A stretch of DNA of 64,000 bases from Hassallia byssoidea VB512170 (GTDB lineage Bacteria > Cyanobacteriota > Cyanobacteriia > Cyanobacteriales > Nostocaceae). The translations under genes and the position numbers were made by a program. The DNA is taken from NCBI RefSeq assembly GCF_000817785.2, contig NZ_JTCM02000001.1:62001-126000 (forward strand). Reading direction: 5' to 3'. Below, one piece after another: positions 24,744 to 32,670 of the stretch. The notes beneath the pieces are model-generated. The model did no database searches. It was not told where the DNA came from and saw only the letters and a program-made list of their open reading frames with translations. The stretch's first letter is position 1. The number at the start of each line of letters is the position of its first letter.

Positions 24744-25784
24744 ATGTCAACAACTAAAACAATCATGGGTAAGCGGGGTTTGACACTAGGTAAATTTGCA
24801 CCTCTCCACAAAGGTCATCAACTTGTGATTGAAACTGCCTTAGCAGAGATGGATGAAGTAGTTGTGATAATTTACGATTGCCCAGAGGTTACTGAGGTTC
24901 CTCTAACAATTCGGGCTAACTGGCTGCGAAAAATTTATCCAACGATTCAGATAATTGAGGCTTGGGACGGTCCAACCGTTGTTGGGGATACACCTGAGAT
25001 CAAAAAAAAGCATGAAGATTATATTCTAGGGCGATTGAAATCGCAGAAAATCACTCATTTCTACAGTAGTGAATTTTATGGAAAACATATGAGCGAGGCT
25101 TTGGGAGCAATCAATCGGCTTGTGGATTGCGATCGCCAAAAAGTCCCGATCTCAGGAACGGAAGTCAGAAAAGATCCCTTTAAATTTCGGAAATATTTAC
25201 ATCCCCTAGTGTATTGTGACCTCATTACCAATATAGTTTTCTTAGGTGCCCCTTCAACGGGCAAAACTACGATCACTTCCCAATTAGCGCACGAGTACAA
25301 CACCGTTTGGATGCCAGAATATGGACGTGAGTATTGGGAAACCCATCAGGTTGAGCGAAGACTCTCGCTTGAACAACTTGTGGAGATTGCATTTGGGCAT
25401 CTAGAACGCGAAGAAGCGATGAAGCAACAAGCAAATCAGTACTTGTTCACAGATACGAATGCGATTACGACCTATCACTTCTCGCTGTACTACCATAATA
25501 GCGTCGCTCCAACCCTGGTAGATTTGGCAAATCAGGCAGCTTTGGGCTACGATTTAGTATTTGTTTGTGAGACAGATATCCCTTATCATGACACCTGGGA
25601 TCGCTCTGGGGAGACAAATCGAAATATATTTCAGAAAATTCTCCTTAGCGATCTAATTCTCCGAAAAGTTCCATTTTTTCAATTGCGAGGCAGTTTAGAT
25701 ACTAGAATTCAAGTTGTAAAGAGAGTTTTATCACACTACCGGAAATACAGCAATCTTCTGGAATTGTTATCACCGAATGTTTGA
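24744..25784 (+). CDS. nadR: NadR-type NMN adenylyltransferase/ribosylnicotinamide kinase
   Basis: Two enzyme domains. Residues 8-165 are an NMN/NaMN adenylyltransferase-type nucleotidyltransferase: GLTLGKFAPLHKGHQLVIE (HxGH) and PISGTEVRKDP (ISGTxxR). Residues 175-340 are a P-loop kinase: FLGAPSTGKTTITSQLA (Walker A) and the lid/acceptor region MPEYGREYWETHQ. Such NadR proteins phosphorylate nicotinamide riboside and adenylate NMN to NAD. The N-terminal DNA-binding region of enteric NadR is absent, so it is not expected to be a repressor. It overlaps pnuC by eight bases, and together they take up and activate nicotinamide riboside. Confidence 0.88.
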   Translation: MSTTKTIMGKRGLTLGKFAPLHKGHQLVIETALAEMDEVVVIIYDCPEVTEVPLTIRANWLRKIYPTIQIIEAWDGPTVVGDTPEIKKKHEDYILGRLKSQKITHFYSSEFYGKHMSEALGAINRLVDCDRQKVPISGTEVRKDPFKFRKYLHPLVYCDLITNIVFLGAPSTGKTTITSQLAHEYNTVWMPEYGREYWETHQVERRLSLEQLVEIAFGHLEREEAMKQQANQYLFTDTNAITTYHFSLYYHNSVAPTLVDLANQAALGYDLVFVCETDIPYHDTWDRSGETNRNIFQKILLSDLILRKVPFFQLRGSLDTRIQVVKRVLSHYRKYSNLLELLSPNV

Positions 25785-26427
25785 ATTTTGGAGTGTAAAC
25801 AACATCGCCTTTAGGCTCATAGGATATCCCATGAGCTACATTGAACTGTTGGGAACAATTTTCTACCTATGGTCAGTTTGGCTAATTTCCAAAAGAGAAA
25901 TACTTACTTGGGCTGTTGGTATCGTTAGTGTGTTACTTTATATGGCACTTTTTTACCAAATTCGCTTGTATTCTGATGCCTTAGAGCAAGTATACTATCT
26001 TTTCGTTAGTGTGTATGGCTGGTGGCGATGGAGTACACCCCAACCCGATACGGGCAAGGTATTGGATGTGCGATATTGTCCACATCGCAAATTCCTACTG
26101 ACTGCGGTAGTTACTATCGTGGTGGCGATCGCTTTGGGTACAGTTATGAGTCGGGTTCATCTGTTACTCCCTACCATCTTTCAACAGCCTGCATCTTATC
26201 CATATCTGGATGCAATCACAACAGTTATGAGTTTTACCGCAATGGGACTCATGGCACAAAAGTGCATTGAAAGCTGGTATTACTGGATTATAGTTGACAT
26301 TATCGGAATTGGGCTGTACTACGCTAAAGAAGTTAAATTTATTTCATTGCTTTATGTGATTCTGCTTTTCATGGCAATTAATGGATTGATTTCTTGGCGC
26401 AAGGCAGCTAAAATGCGAAAAGCCTAA
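25777..26427 (+). CDS. pnuC: Nicotinamide riboside transporter
   Basis: A seven-helix PnuC transporter that carries nicotinamide riboside into the cell, where NadR traps it by phosphorylation. Family signatures are YPMSYIELLGTIFYLWSVWL, TWAVGIVSVLLYMALFYQIR and LYSDALEQVYYLFVSVYGWW. The start ATG 25777 overlaps the nadR stop, which suggests coupled translation; an internal ATG at 25831 is a possible alternative. The length of 216 residues fits the family. Downstream is a palindromic repeat at 26439. Confidence 0.92.
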   Translation: MFEFWSVNNIAFRLIGYPMSYIELLGTIFYLWSVWLISKREILTWAVGIVSVLLYMALFYQIRLYSDALEQVYYLFVSVYGWWRWSTPQPDTGKVLDVRYCPHRKFLLTAVVTIVVAIALGTVMSRVHLLLPTIFQQPASYPYLDAITTVMSFTAMGLMAQKCIESWYYWIIVDIIGIGLYYAKEVKFISLLYVILLFMAINGLISWRKAAKMRKA

Positions 26428-26438
26428 GCCTTTTATTT

Positions 26439-26524
26439 GTTGGGTTTTCACCCTTCGGGTTCGCCAGTTCCCCATCTGGCTGTAAGCCAAGATGGGGACT
26501 GGACTCACTATCGTTCAACCCAAC
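26439..26524. repeat. Dispersed inverted-repeat element with nested stems
   Basis: Outer arms GTTGGGTT and AACCCAAC close an element that contains ACCCTTCGGGT and the pair CCAGTTCCCCATCTGGCT/AGCCAAGATGGGGACTGG. It lies between the pnuC stop and a convergent PEP-CTERM gene and may end both transcripts. Confidence 0.8.
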
Positions 26525-26533
26525 CAAGAACTA

Positions 26534-27199
26534 CTATCCGTTAGGTAGATGTTTAATTTTCGACTTTGTGAAAGCGGGATTGAAGATAGTAGCCAAACCG
26601 AGTATAGCGATCGCACCTATACCAAAAACAGCAGAGGGTTCGGGAATAGATTTCCCAACACTATAGCAATTTGCGGGCAAGGAACCTCCATCAGGTACAT
26701 TGCCATCAAAAATAAATGAGATACCTGTAGTTCTTGTATTTTCTATAAACGCTTGTGTGGCACCACCTGGGTAGCAAGCTTTAGGAGGTTGAGGTCCAGC
26801 AACACCGATATAGACATCCAAGCCTGCGGGTAGAGTTACTCTTTCTCTCAATTGCGCTAAATTTGGAGGAGGTCCGAAGTATTGAGCTAGAGCCAACTCT
26901 TGAATGGCATCTAATGTAGTTTTACCATTACTACTGTCATAAAAATTAGTTGTTAAAAATCTACCAAACCGATAAGTATTATCATCATTGTAATAGCGAT
27001 AATAAGTAGTATCTTGCGTCAGGGTCTGTTTTGTACATTCTGAGTTAAGAAACGACGCAATAACGGTAGGTTGATCCAAAACGGAGTCGGGTATCGGACA
27101 AGCAGCCGATGCAGGTGTCTGTCCAGCCACAATCACAAAGGGACAAAGACCGATAAATGCCACTCCACCTAACCAAACAGCACAATCCCGCTTATTCAT
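26534..27199 (-). CDS. Secreted PEP-CTERM protein of unknown function
   Basis: Signal peptide of about 32 residues (GVAFIGLCPFVIVAGQTPASA). The middle has Cys residues (SAACPIPDS, SECTKQTL, KACYPGG, NCYSVG) that could form disulfides. The C terminus holds SIPEPSAVFGIGAIAILGLA, a PEP motif with a hydrophobic helix, but a basic 16-residue tail (NPAFTKSKIKHLPNG) follows in place of the usual short Arg-rich end. No enzymatic motif is seen. It is monocistronic, with hairpins on both sides. Confidence 0.75.
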   Translation of the reverse strand: MNKRDCAVWLGGVAFIGLCPFVIVAGQTPASAACPIPDSVLDQPTVIASFLNSECTKQTLTQDTTYYRYYNDDNTYRFGRFLTTNFYDSSNGKTTLDAIQELALAQYFGPPPNLAQLRERVTLPAGLDVYIGVAGPQPPKACYPGGATQAFIENTRTTGISFIFDGNVPDGGSLPANCYSVGKSIPEPSAVFGIGAIAILGLATIFNPAFTKSKIKHLPNG

Positions 27200-27297
27200 T
27201 AAGATAAATTTTACGTGTAATTTCCCAGAGATTCTATCAAGTTCGTTCCTTTTGTGTCAATCAAGAAGTTGGTAACTGTATTAACACGTTGGTACAA

Positions 27298-27337
27298 GAT
27301 GTGAGTATAAGCACACACGAGTGCTTATACTCACATC
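27298..27337 (-). terminator. Perfect 17-bp hairpin after the 443-residue gene
   Basis: GATGTGAGTATAAGCAC (27298-27314) and its exact complement (27321-27337) enclose six bases. The stem touches the stop codon of the gene read on the minus strand. No T-run follows, so it may act by attenuating or protecting the RNA 3' end. Confidence 0.5.
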
Positions 27338-28669
27338 TTAACTTCGTTGAAAACCCTTTGCTGTCGGCTTTTTCCCTTTATCCTTAGACTTAGACTTATT
27401 CACATCTGCCAAAGCTTCTTGAAACAAGTTATGCAGATGTATAGGTACACTAGCAATTTCCGGTAACTCTGGCTCAATCGGTTTGTTGAATTCTTGCAAA
27501 AGCGGTTTCAAATCACTTGACAAACGAAAATCCGGACGCTGTAAGTAAGTTTGCAACACCTTTTCTAATTGAGTTGGGTACTGTTCAGCTAACCGATACC
27601 AAACGAAAGCATTAATACTTTTATCTTCTAGAAAGTAACGAATTAGTTTTTCTGAACCTTCAATATTTTGCACATCAGCTTCTAATATTACCTTCATTTT
27701 CCCGTATGTTGGTAAAAACATTTGTCCCCAACGTGGATGAGAAAGTGCCGTTACTTGTTCTGCTTTCTTTAGTTCCGCAGGTAAATCAACCTTTGGCATC
27801 ACCATTTTATTATTGGCAGATTTATTGTTAAATACCTGAGAAACTACTTTGGAGTCAGCACCCAACTCTTCCGCTGCTGCTTTGATTTCTTCTTCGTCGA
27901 TACCTGCGGCTGAAGCGGCTTCAGCTAAAGATTTAGAAGTATCAATGCCTGCTTCTGCCAAGCGTTTTTCAGTCATTAACTCTTGGAATTCAACTATTTT
28001 TTTATTAAGTTGATATCCAGGTAATGTAATTTCATCGCTACCAAAAAAGTCAACAAATTCCTGATGATATTTTTCTACTGATAGCCAAGCTTCTTCTAAT
28101 AAATCTGGGGCATCTCCGTAAAGATTATTTTTGTAGTTATCTTTGAAATTACCGATCGCTACTGCTAATTTTGGTTTACCGAGTTTACCCAAGAGTGTAT
28201 GGGAACTAAAAAACATCCATTCAGTATCGGTTAAAGGAGCAATTCGAGTAAGGAAAATTTCTCCGACTTTAAACCGTGACATTTCTTGAATTGTTAATGT
28301 ATCAGTTGGCTTGACAATATAGTGTTTATCTGTTAGCCAATTTACCAATTCAAAGCCATCAGGTAAAATTTGAACTACGGCAAATAAGCCAATAAAACTA
28401 CGATGCCAACTGCGAATCAGGTTGCGTTCTGTTTCTGGTAAATCTGGATGACTTTCTGCAAATAAATCAAGCGGTGTTTTATCACCGACTTTCCCTTCTA
28501 TCGCAAAACTGTCAATGATAAAATCTTGCTGTTTGCTATCACCCGAACCACGACGCGATTGTTCTGCTGCATAAGTTTCCAGCGCTGTTGCCAGTTCGTC
28601 TTCCGCGTCAAGGACGAAATCGATTAAGGCTAGTTTTAATTCGTGCGATCGCTCTAATATTAAATCCAC
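27338..28669 (-). CDS. Uncharacterised protein, 443 residues
   Basis: I do not recognise the family. It has no signal peptide or membrane segment. Residues 1-75 are acidic and helical. Residues 80-230 hold WHRSFIGLFAVVQILPDGFE, WLTDKHYIVKPT and FKVGEIFLTRIAPLTDTEWM, a pattern of strands suggestive of a small beta-barrel. Residues 240-300 are Ala/Glu-rich (AEAASAAGIDEEEIKAAAEE), probably a coiled or UBA-like linker. The end is basic. Met 1 (MDLILERSHEL) is the likely start. It stands alone on its strand with a hairpin right after the stop. Confidence 0.6.
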   Translation of the reverse strand: MDLILERSHELKLALIDFVLDAEDELATALETYAAEQSRRGSGDSKQQDFIIDSFAIEGKVGDKTPLDLFAESHPDLPETERNLIRSWHRSFIGLFAVVQILPDGFELVNWLTDKHYIVKPTDTLTIQEMSRFKVGEIFLTRIAPLTDTEWMFFSSHTLLGKLGKPKLAVAIGNFKDNYKNNLYGDAPDLLEEAWLSVEKYHQEFVDFFGSDEITLPGYQLNKKIVEFQELMTEKRLAEAGIDTSKSLAEAASAAGIDEEEIKAAAEELGADSKVVSQVFNNKSANNKMVMPKVDLPAELKKAEQVTALSHPRWGQMFLPTYGKMKVILEADVQNIEGSEKLIRYFLEDKSINAFVWYRLAEQYPTQLEKVLQTYLQRPDFRLSSDLKPLLQEFNKPIEPELPEIASVPIHLHNLFQEALADVNKSKSKDKGKKPTAKGFQRS

Positions 28670-28892
28670 AGTTTCATCTCTCGCATCAACATTGGTACAT
28701 TATAAGTTCCAAAATACTTTTGGCATCTGGCAATAGCTAGATTTTTAAGAATGCGAGCCAATACCAGGTAAGTTGAGGCGTTATGTATAATACTGCATTT
28801 ACAAGTAAATCTCACTTTATTCAAAACTTCTAAAGTTGAAGTTATGGAGATAATTAAGTGCTTTTAATCATTGAAAATAAATTTGAGTATAT

Positions 28893-28927
28893 GTAGGGTG
28901 CGTTAGCCTTTGGCGTAACGCACCTAC
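28893..28927. repeat. Palindromic repeat in a 450-base intergenic gap
   Basis: GTAGGGTGCGTTA faces TAACGCACCTAC around a 10-base loop, a type of hairpin repeat common in Nostocales genomes. The rest of the gap between 28670 and 29119 is AT-rich with no other feature that I can name; it must hold the promoters of the divergent 443-residue gene and lemA. Confidence 0.6.
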
Positions 28928-29119
28928 GTGTATTTCTATTTTGATACAGTTAATTATAGATTTTATATCATTATTTACACCGATATTTATAGAAGTTTCA
29001 CAGACATTTTTCCGAAAGGTTACTGTTTTTATTCAAATTCGCTTTTTTGTATGATAAATTCACCAGCTTGTTCTACTGGTATTGCCGTGTCAGTAAATTG
29101 ATTTCTCACCACTTTTAAT

Positions 29120-29686
29120 ATGTCACCAGCACTATACATATTTATTTTTTGGTTAATAATTACTGTATTTATTGTAATTATGTATAACAGCTTAATTTCC
29201 AAAAAGAATCAGGTAGATAATGCATTCGCCAGTATTGATGTACTTCTGCAAAAAAGATGGGATTTAATACCTAATTTAGTAGCAGTAGCCCAAAATTACA
29301 TGCGATTTGAGCAAAAAACCTTAACAAAAATCGCTCAATTAAGAACTAAGGCTATTTCCGAACGAGTAAGTGCTAATACAAGAGTTGGCTTAGAAAACGA
29401 AATATCTAAGACTTTAGGTAACATCATAGTAGCAGTAGAAGCATATCCAGAATTAAAATCAAACGAACACTTTCTACAATTGCAATACTCATTGAATGAA
29501 ATCGAAGAACAAATTTCAGCAGCTAGACGGTTTTATAATACTGCTGTGAAAGAATACAATAATGCTGTGGAAATGTTTCCCACAAATTTTATAGCTTCGT
29601 GGATGAACTATCAGTTAAAAGTCCAATTTAAGGCAACTGCACAAGAAAGGCAAAATGTTAATGTAAGAAACCTATTTAATCAATAG
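29120..29686 (+). CDS. lemA: LemA family protein
   Basis: One N-terminal membrane segment (YIFIFWLIITVFIVIMYNSL) followed by the LemA helical domain: KKNQVDNAFASIDVLLQKRW, DLIPNLVAVAQNYM, then YPELKSNEHFLQLQYSLNEI and ISAARRFYNTAVKEYNNAV. LemA proteins form a conserved three-helix scaffold on the cytoplasmic side or envelope; their role is unclear, but they are often coupled to TPM or DUF3137 proteins. A DUF3137-containing gene follows 38 bases later. The start is ATG 29120. Confidence 0.92.
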   Translation: MSPALYIFIFWLIITVFIVIMYNSLISKKNQVDNAFASIDVLLQKRWDLIPNLVAVAQNYMRFEQKTLTKIAQLRTKAISERVSANTRVGLENEISKTLGNIIVAVEAYPELKSNEHFLQLQYSLNEIEEQISAARRFYNTAVKEYNNAVEMFPTNFIASWMNYQLKVQFKATAQERQNVNVRNLFNQ

Positions 29687-29724
29687 ATAATATTTTAATT
29701 TTGCAATTTTGGGTAAAAATTTAT

Positions 29725-31641
29725 ATGTCATCTTTTGAAGCGCTTCAATCTGGGTTGGAAGCTATTAAGCAAGGACGCTACTCAGAAGCTATTGATTTGC
29801 TAGAAAACTTTTGTCAATGCGAAGTAACTTCTAAAGCAGTATCTAAGGAATACTTACAAGCACAAATAACTTTAGTTAAAGCCTATCACTGTACTGGAAA
29901 ACGTGAAAAAGCTCGCGTATTATGTTCTAAACTTGCAGAAAGTAAAAATCTCCAGGTGCAATCTTGGGCACAGCGAATTATGCCATCTTTATCTGCTGAG
30001 TCTTGTGTAACACCAGAAAATCTGCAACAAGAAACTTCATCTATTGCCCCTAAAATATTTCTGTCATCAAAGGAAGCAACCGAACTACTGGCACAAGGAT
30101 ATAAAGCGCTAAAATTTAGGCGCTACATTGAAGCTGTTCAAGTTCTTGAAGAATTTTGTCAAAGAACTGATGCGAATACAAAAGACTATTCTCAAGCACA
30201 GATGTGGTTGGTGAAAGCTTATAAAGCCAATGGACAATTAGACAATGCGATCGCACTCTGTCAGCAACTTACCACAAGTGAGCAACAAGCTACGCAGATT
30301 TGGGCACAGCAATTTCTCTTGACTTTATTACCAGAGGGTGAAGTGCCGTCTTCAGCAACAGAATCAACCACCTGCGAACATCAATCTACATCTACACCAA
30401 AACAATCTACTGCTGTGAAAATGAAAATGAGAACTTTAAGTGAGTTCAAAAGTTTCTGTCAGCAGAATTTAATCAGTGATTTAAAGGCTACTGAAGCAAC
30501 GAGAAAAGAAGTACTGAAATCTATCAGCTTTGTTGGGATTATTCTATTAATTATAGTTGGATTCCTAATTAAGTTATTTCCTACAGAATATATAATTTTT
30601 TGTTTAGTACATAAAATAAGTCCGCCATTTTTAATTATCTTTATATTTTTATTTGGGTTTTTAGGTTGTCTGTGGATATGGGTTGCTTTTTACACTTCTG
30701 CAACAGAAACTTATACTAGCGGCTTTAAATCAAAGATTATAGAAAAAATCTTTGATTTTATTAACACCGATAAAAATCTTAGCTATTCTAGCTGTTCATC
30801 AGATGCAGACAGAGATTATACTTTGTCTGGTTTCATCCACAGCCAGCTTTTTCAAAATTTCTTAAAGCCGAATAAAATTACCCAGAACGAATGTATTTTT
30901 GGGAAACTGCATGAGACACCCATCTTTTTTTCAGAAATTTGTGCTGAAGTAGAAGTGCATCATGCTTGGGCTAAATACTTGGATTTTCCACAACATATAA
31001 GAATATTAAATTCATTCATGATACCGAGATTTATTACCAGACGTATTTTTGTATTAATGCTTCCTTTATATACTATTATTTTGTTAATCAAACTTATTAA
31101 GGCTTTGCCTTATATTGTCAGCCGAATGCTAAAAGGTCAGAAAATAGATTATCAACATTTTGCAGAAGAAGTATTTAGCAACAAAGTATCCAGAAAGAGC
31201 CTTTTTAAAGGTTTATTTTTTTCAGCTAATTTTCCGAAAAACTCAAAAGGCAAGACTTTAATTATTCCAACAATTATTAATTCAAATATTCATTCTTTAA
31301 ACATAGGCAAAAGACAGATAATTAAACTAGAAGACCCTGAATTTACCAAATTTTTCACTGTCTATGGCAATGACCAAGTAGAAGCAAGATACATTTTATC
31401 TACGAACTTAATGGCAAAACTGGTTAATTTTAGAAAGAAAGCTGGTAGGAATATTTACGTTTCTTTTGTAGACAATATGATATATATTGCCATTGAGTAT
31501 GCAGAAGATGTATTTGAACCTAAACTGTTTAAAACTATGTTAAGTTTTGCGCCTATGCGAGAATACTTTGAAAATATACAGTTGATGCTGGGAATTGTTG
31601 AAGACTTAAATCTTAATAGACATATATGGAGCCAGAATTAG
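29725..31641 (+). CDS. TPR-like repeats plus DUF3137 membrane protein
   Basis: Residues 1-90 and 120-205 are two related TPR-like blocks (SGLEAIKQGRYSEAIDLLEN and AQGYKALKFRRYIEAVQVLE, then WAQRI/WAQQF), joined by a polar linker. Two membrane segments follow (about 265-290 and 300-325). The C-terminal half (about 360-620), with NECIFGKLHETPIFFSEICA and FTKFFTVYGNDQVEARYILS, is a DUF3137 domain, which is usually seen next to LemA. The function is unknown. Met 29725 (MSSFEALQSG) is the likely start; a TTG at 29701 is in frame. It is in an operon with lemA. Confidence 0.75.
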   Translation: MSSFEALQSGLEAIKQGRYSEAIDLLENFCQCEVTSKAVSKEYLQAQITLVKAYHCTGKREKARVLCSKLAESKNLQVQSWAQRIMPSLSAESCVTPENLQQETSSIAPKIFLSSKEATELLAQGYKALKFRRYIEAVQVLEEFCQRTDANTKDYSQAQMWLVKAYKANGQLDNAIALCQQLTTSEQQATQIWAQQFLLTLLPEGEVPSSATESTTCEHQSTSTPKQSTAVKMKMRTLSEFKSFCQQNLISDLKATEATRKEVLKSISFVGIILLIIVGFLIKLFPTEYIIFCLVHKISPPFLIIFIFLFGFLGCLWIWVAFYTSATETYTSGFKSKIIEKIFDFINTDKNLSYSSCSSDADRDYTLSGFIHSQLFQNFLKPNKITQNECIFGKLHETPIFFSEICAEVEVHHAWAKYLDFPQHIRILNSFMIPRFITRRIFVLMLPLYTIILLIKLIKALPYIVSRMLKGQKIDYQHFAEEVFSNKVSRKSLFKGLFFSANFPKNSKGKTLIIPTIINSNIHSLNIGKRQIIKLEDPEFTKFFTVYGNDQVEARYILSTNLMAKLVNFRKKAGRNIYVSFVDNMIYIAIEYAEDVFEPKLFKTMLSFAPMREYFENIQLMLGIVEDLNLNRHIWSQN

Positions 31642-31749
31642 TTAAAACAAATGCTGCATTATAAAAATAAGCTTTATTAGCCCACGTTATGTAGCGATCG
31701 CTCTTGTTTACGAGTTATTTACAGCATCAGGATCGACACCAAGCGATGT

Positions 31750-32460
31750 CTAACGACAAGCCGCTTCGCGTCTACGCAACTGTTCTTTTAACCTTTCTAC
31801 CTGTAACTCAGCTTGTTTTGCTCGCTCCTCAGCTTGCTTTGCTTGCTCTTGCGCTTGTTCTCGTGCTAAAATCTCTTGCTGTAGCGCTTCTACTAACTCC
31901 CCAGGAGCCAATAACTTTTCTCCTGTATCCTGTTTGTAAAAAGCAATCAATTGCTCGTCAATCTCTAATCGCAGCTGCAAAGCCTCACTTTGCTTATCTG
32001 TAATTAACTCATACTCTTGTCTAATTAAACGATAACCCCGCAGTTGTTCGGGAATCCACTCTCCTTTCGGGTCAAATAACCAGTACTCCAGTACTCCTAA
32101 CTGTTCGTACAAAGTTTTTTTGAAACTGATATCTTGCTCTCTAGTTCCTTGAGAAGTCATTTCAAAAATGACTAATGGTACTTGTCCTTCTTCCCAAATC
32201 TTATAATTATCTCTAGCTCCAGGCGCAACATTATAAATTACCATTACATCTGGAGCTACCCTCAATCGAGGATAACCTTGAGCGTAGTAGAGAAACTGAT
32301 CTGCCAAAACAATTGCCGACTTACCCGCAAGATACTGACGCAAAGCAACAACAGTGTTAATAATTGCATCAGCATGAACAGAAGTTTCTGCCAAAGGTTC
32401 ACCATCCGAACTTGGATAAAAAATATCAGTTGATTCAGATTTGGGTACGAGGCTAGTCAT
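31750..32460 (-). CDS. Uma2 family endonuclease with C-terminal coiled coil
   Basis: A PD-(D/E)xK-like protein of the large cyanobacterial Uma2 (DUF820) family. The core has LRVAPDVMVIYNV (motif with the Asp), PLVIFEMTSQGTREQDISFK (ExT...K motif) and YEQLGVLEYWLFDP. The C-terminal 50 residues form a charged coiled coil (EEALQ, AREQAQEQAKQAEERAKQAE, LKEQLRRREAA). Uma2 genes come in many copies in cyanobacteria and may serve DNA transactions; their in vivo target is unknown. Start ATG 32460. It lies downstream of thrS on the same strand. Confidence 0.85.
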   Translation of the reverse strand: MTSLVPKSESTDIFYPSSDGEPLAETSVHADAIINTVVALRQYLAGKSAIVLADQFLYYAQGYPRLRVAPDVMVIYNVAPGARDNYKIWEEGQVPLVIFEMTSQGTREQDISFKKTLYEQLGVLEYWLFDPKGEWIPEQLRGYRLIRQEYELITDKQSEALQLRLEIDEQLIAFYKQDTGEKLLAPGELVEALQQEILAREQAQEQAKQAEERAKQAELQVERLKEQLRRREAACR

Positions 32461-32557
32461 AACTCACGCCGCCAATTTAAGGGGATAATGAATGATAAAT
32501 TTAATCGTGTTTTCTTCAAATTATGATAAGTAGGTGGGTATAAATAAACTAACACCC

Positions 32558-32590
32558 AGATCCCCGACTTCTTTGAGAAGTCGGGGATCT
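32558..32590. terminator. Hairpin with T-run between thrS and the Uma2 gene
   Basis: AGATCCCCGACTTC pairs with GAAGTCGGGGATCT around a five-base loop, followed on the plus strand by ATTTTTCC. Both flanking genes are on the minus strand, so it works best as a hairpin repeat; a related sequence is at 3352. It may still stop thrS transcription. Confidence 0.45.
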
Positions 32591-32670
32591 ATTTTTCCAA
32601 TTTTACGTTAATTAGGTTGACTTAATTAAACACAGATGAACTAATTATCTGTGTTTATCTGTGATTCAAT

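Noticed and set aside
28670-29119. tRNA or small RNA gene in the gap before lemA
   Set aside because: No acceptor stem or T-loop (GTTCRANNC) arrangement was found; only one palindromic repeat is present.
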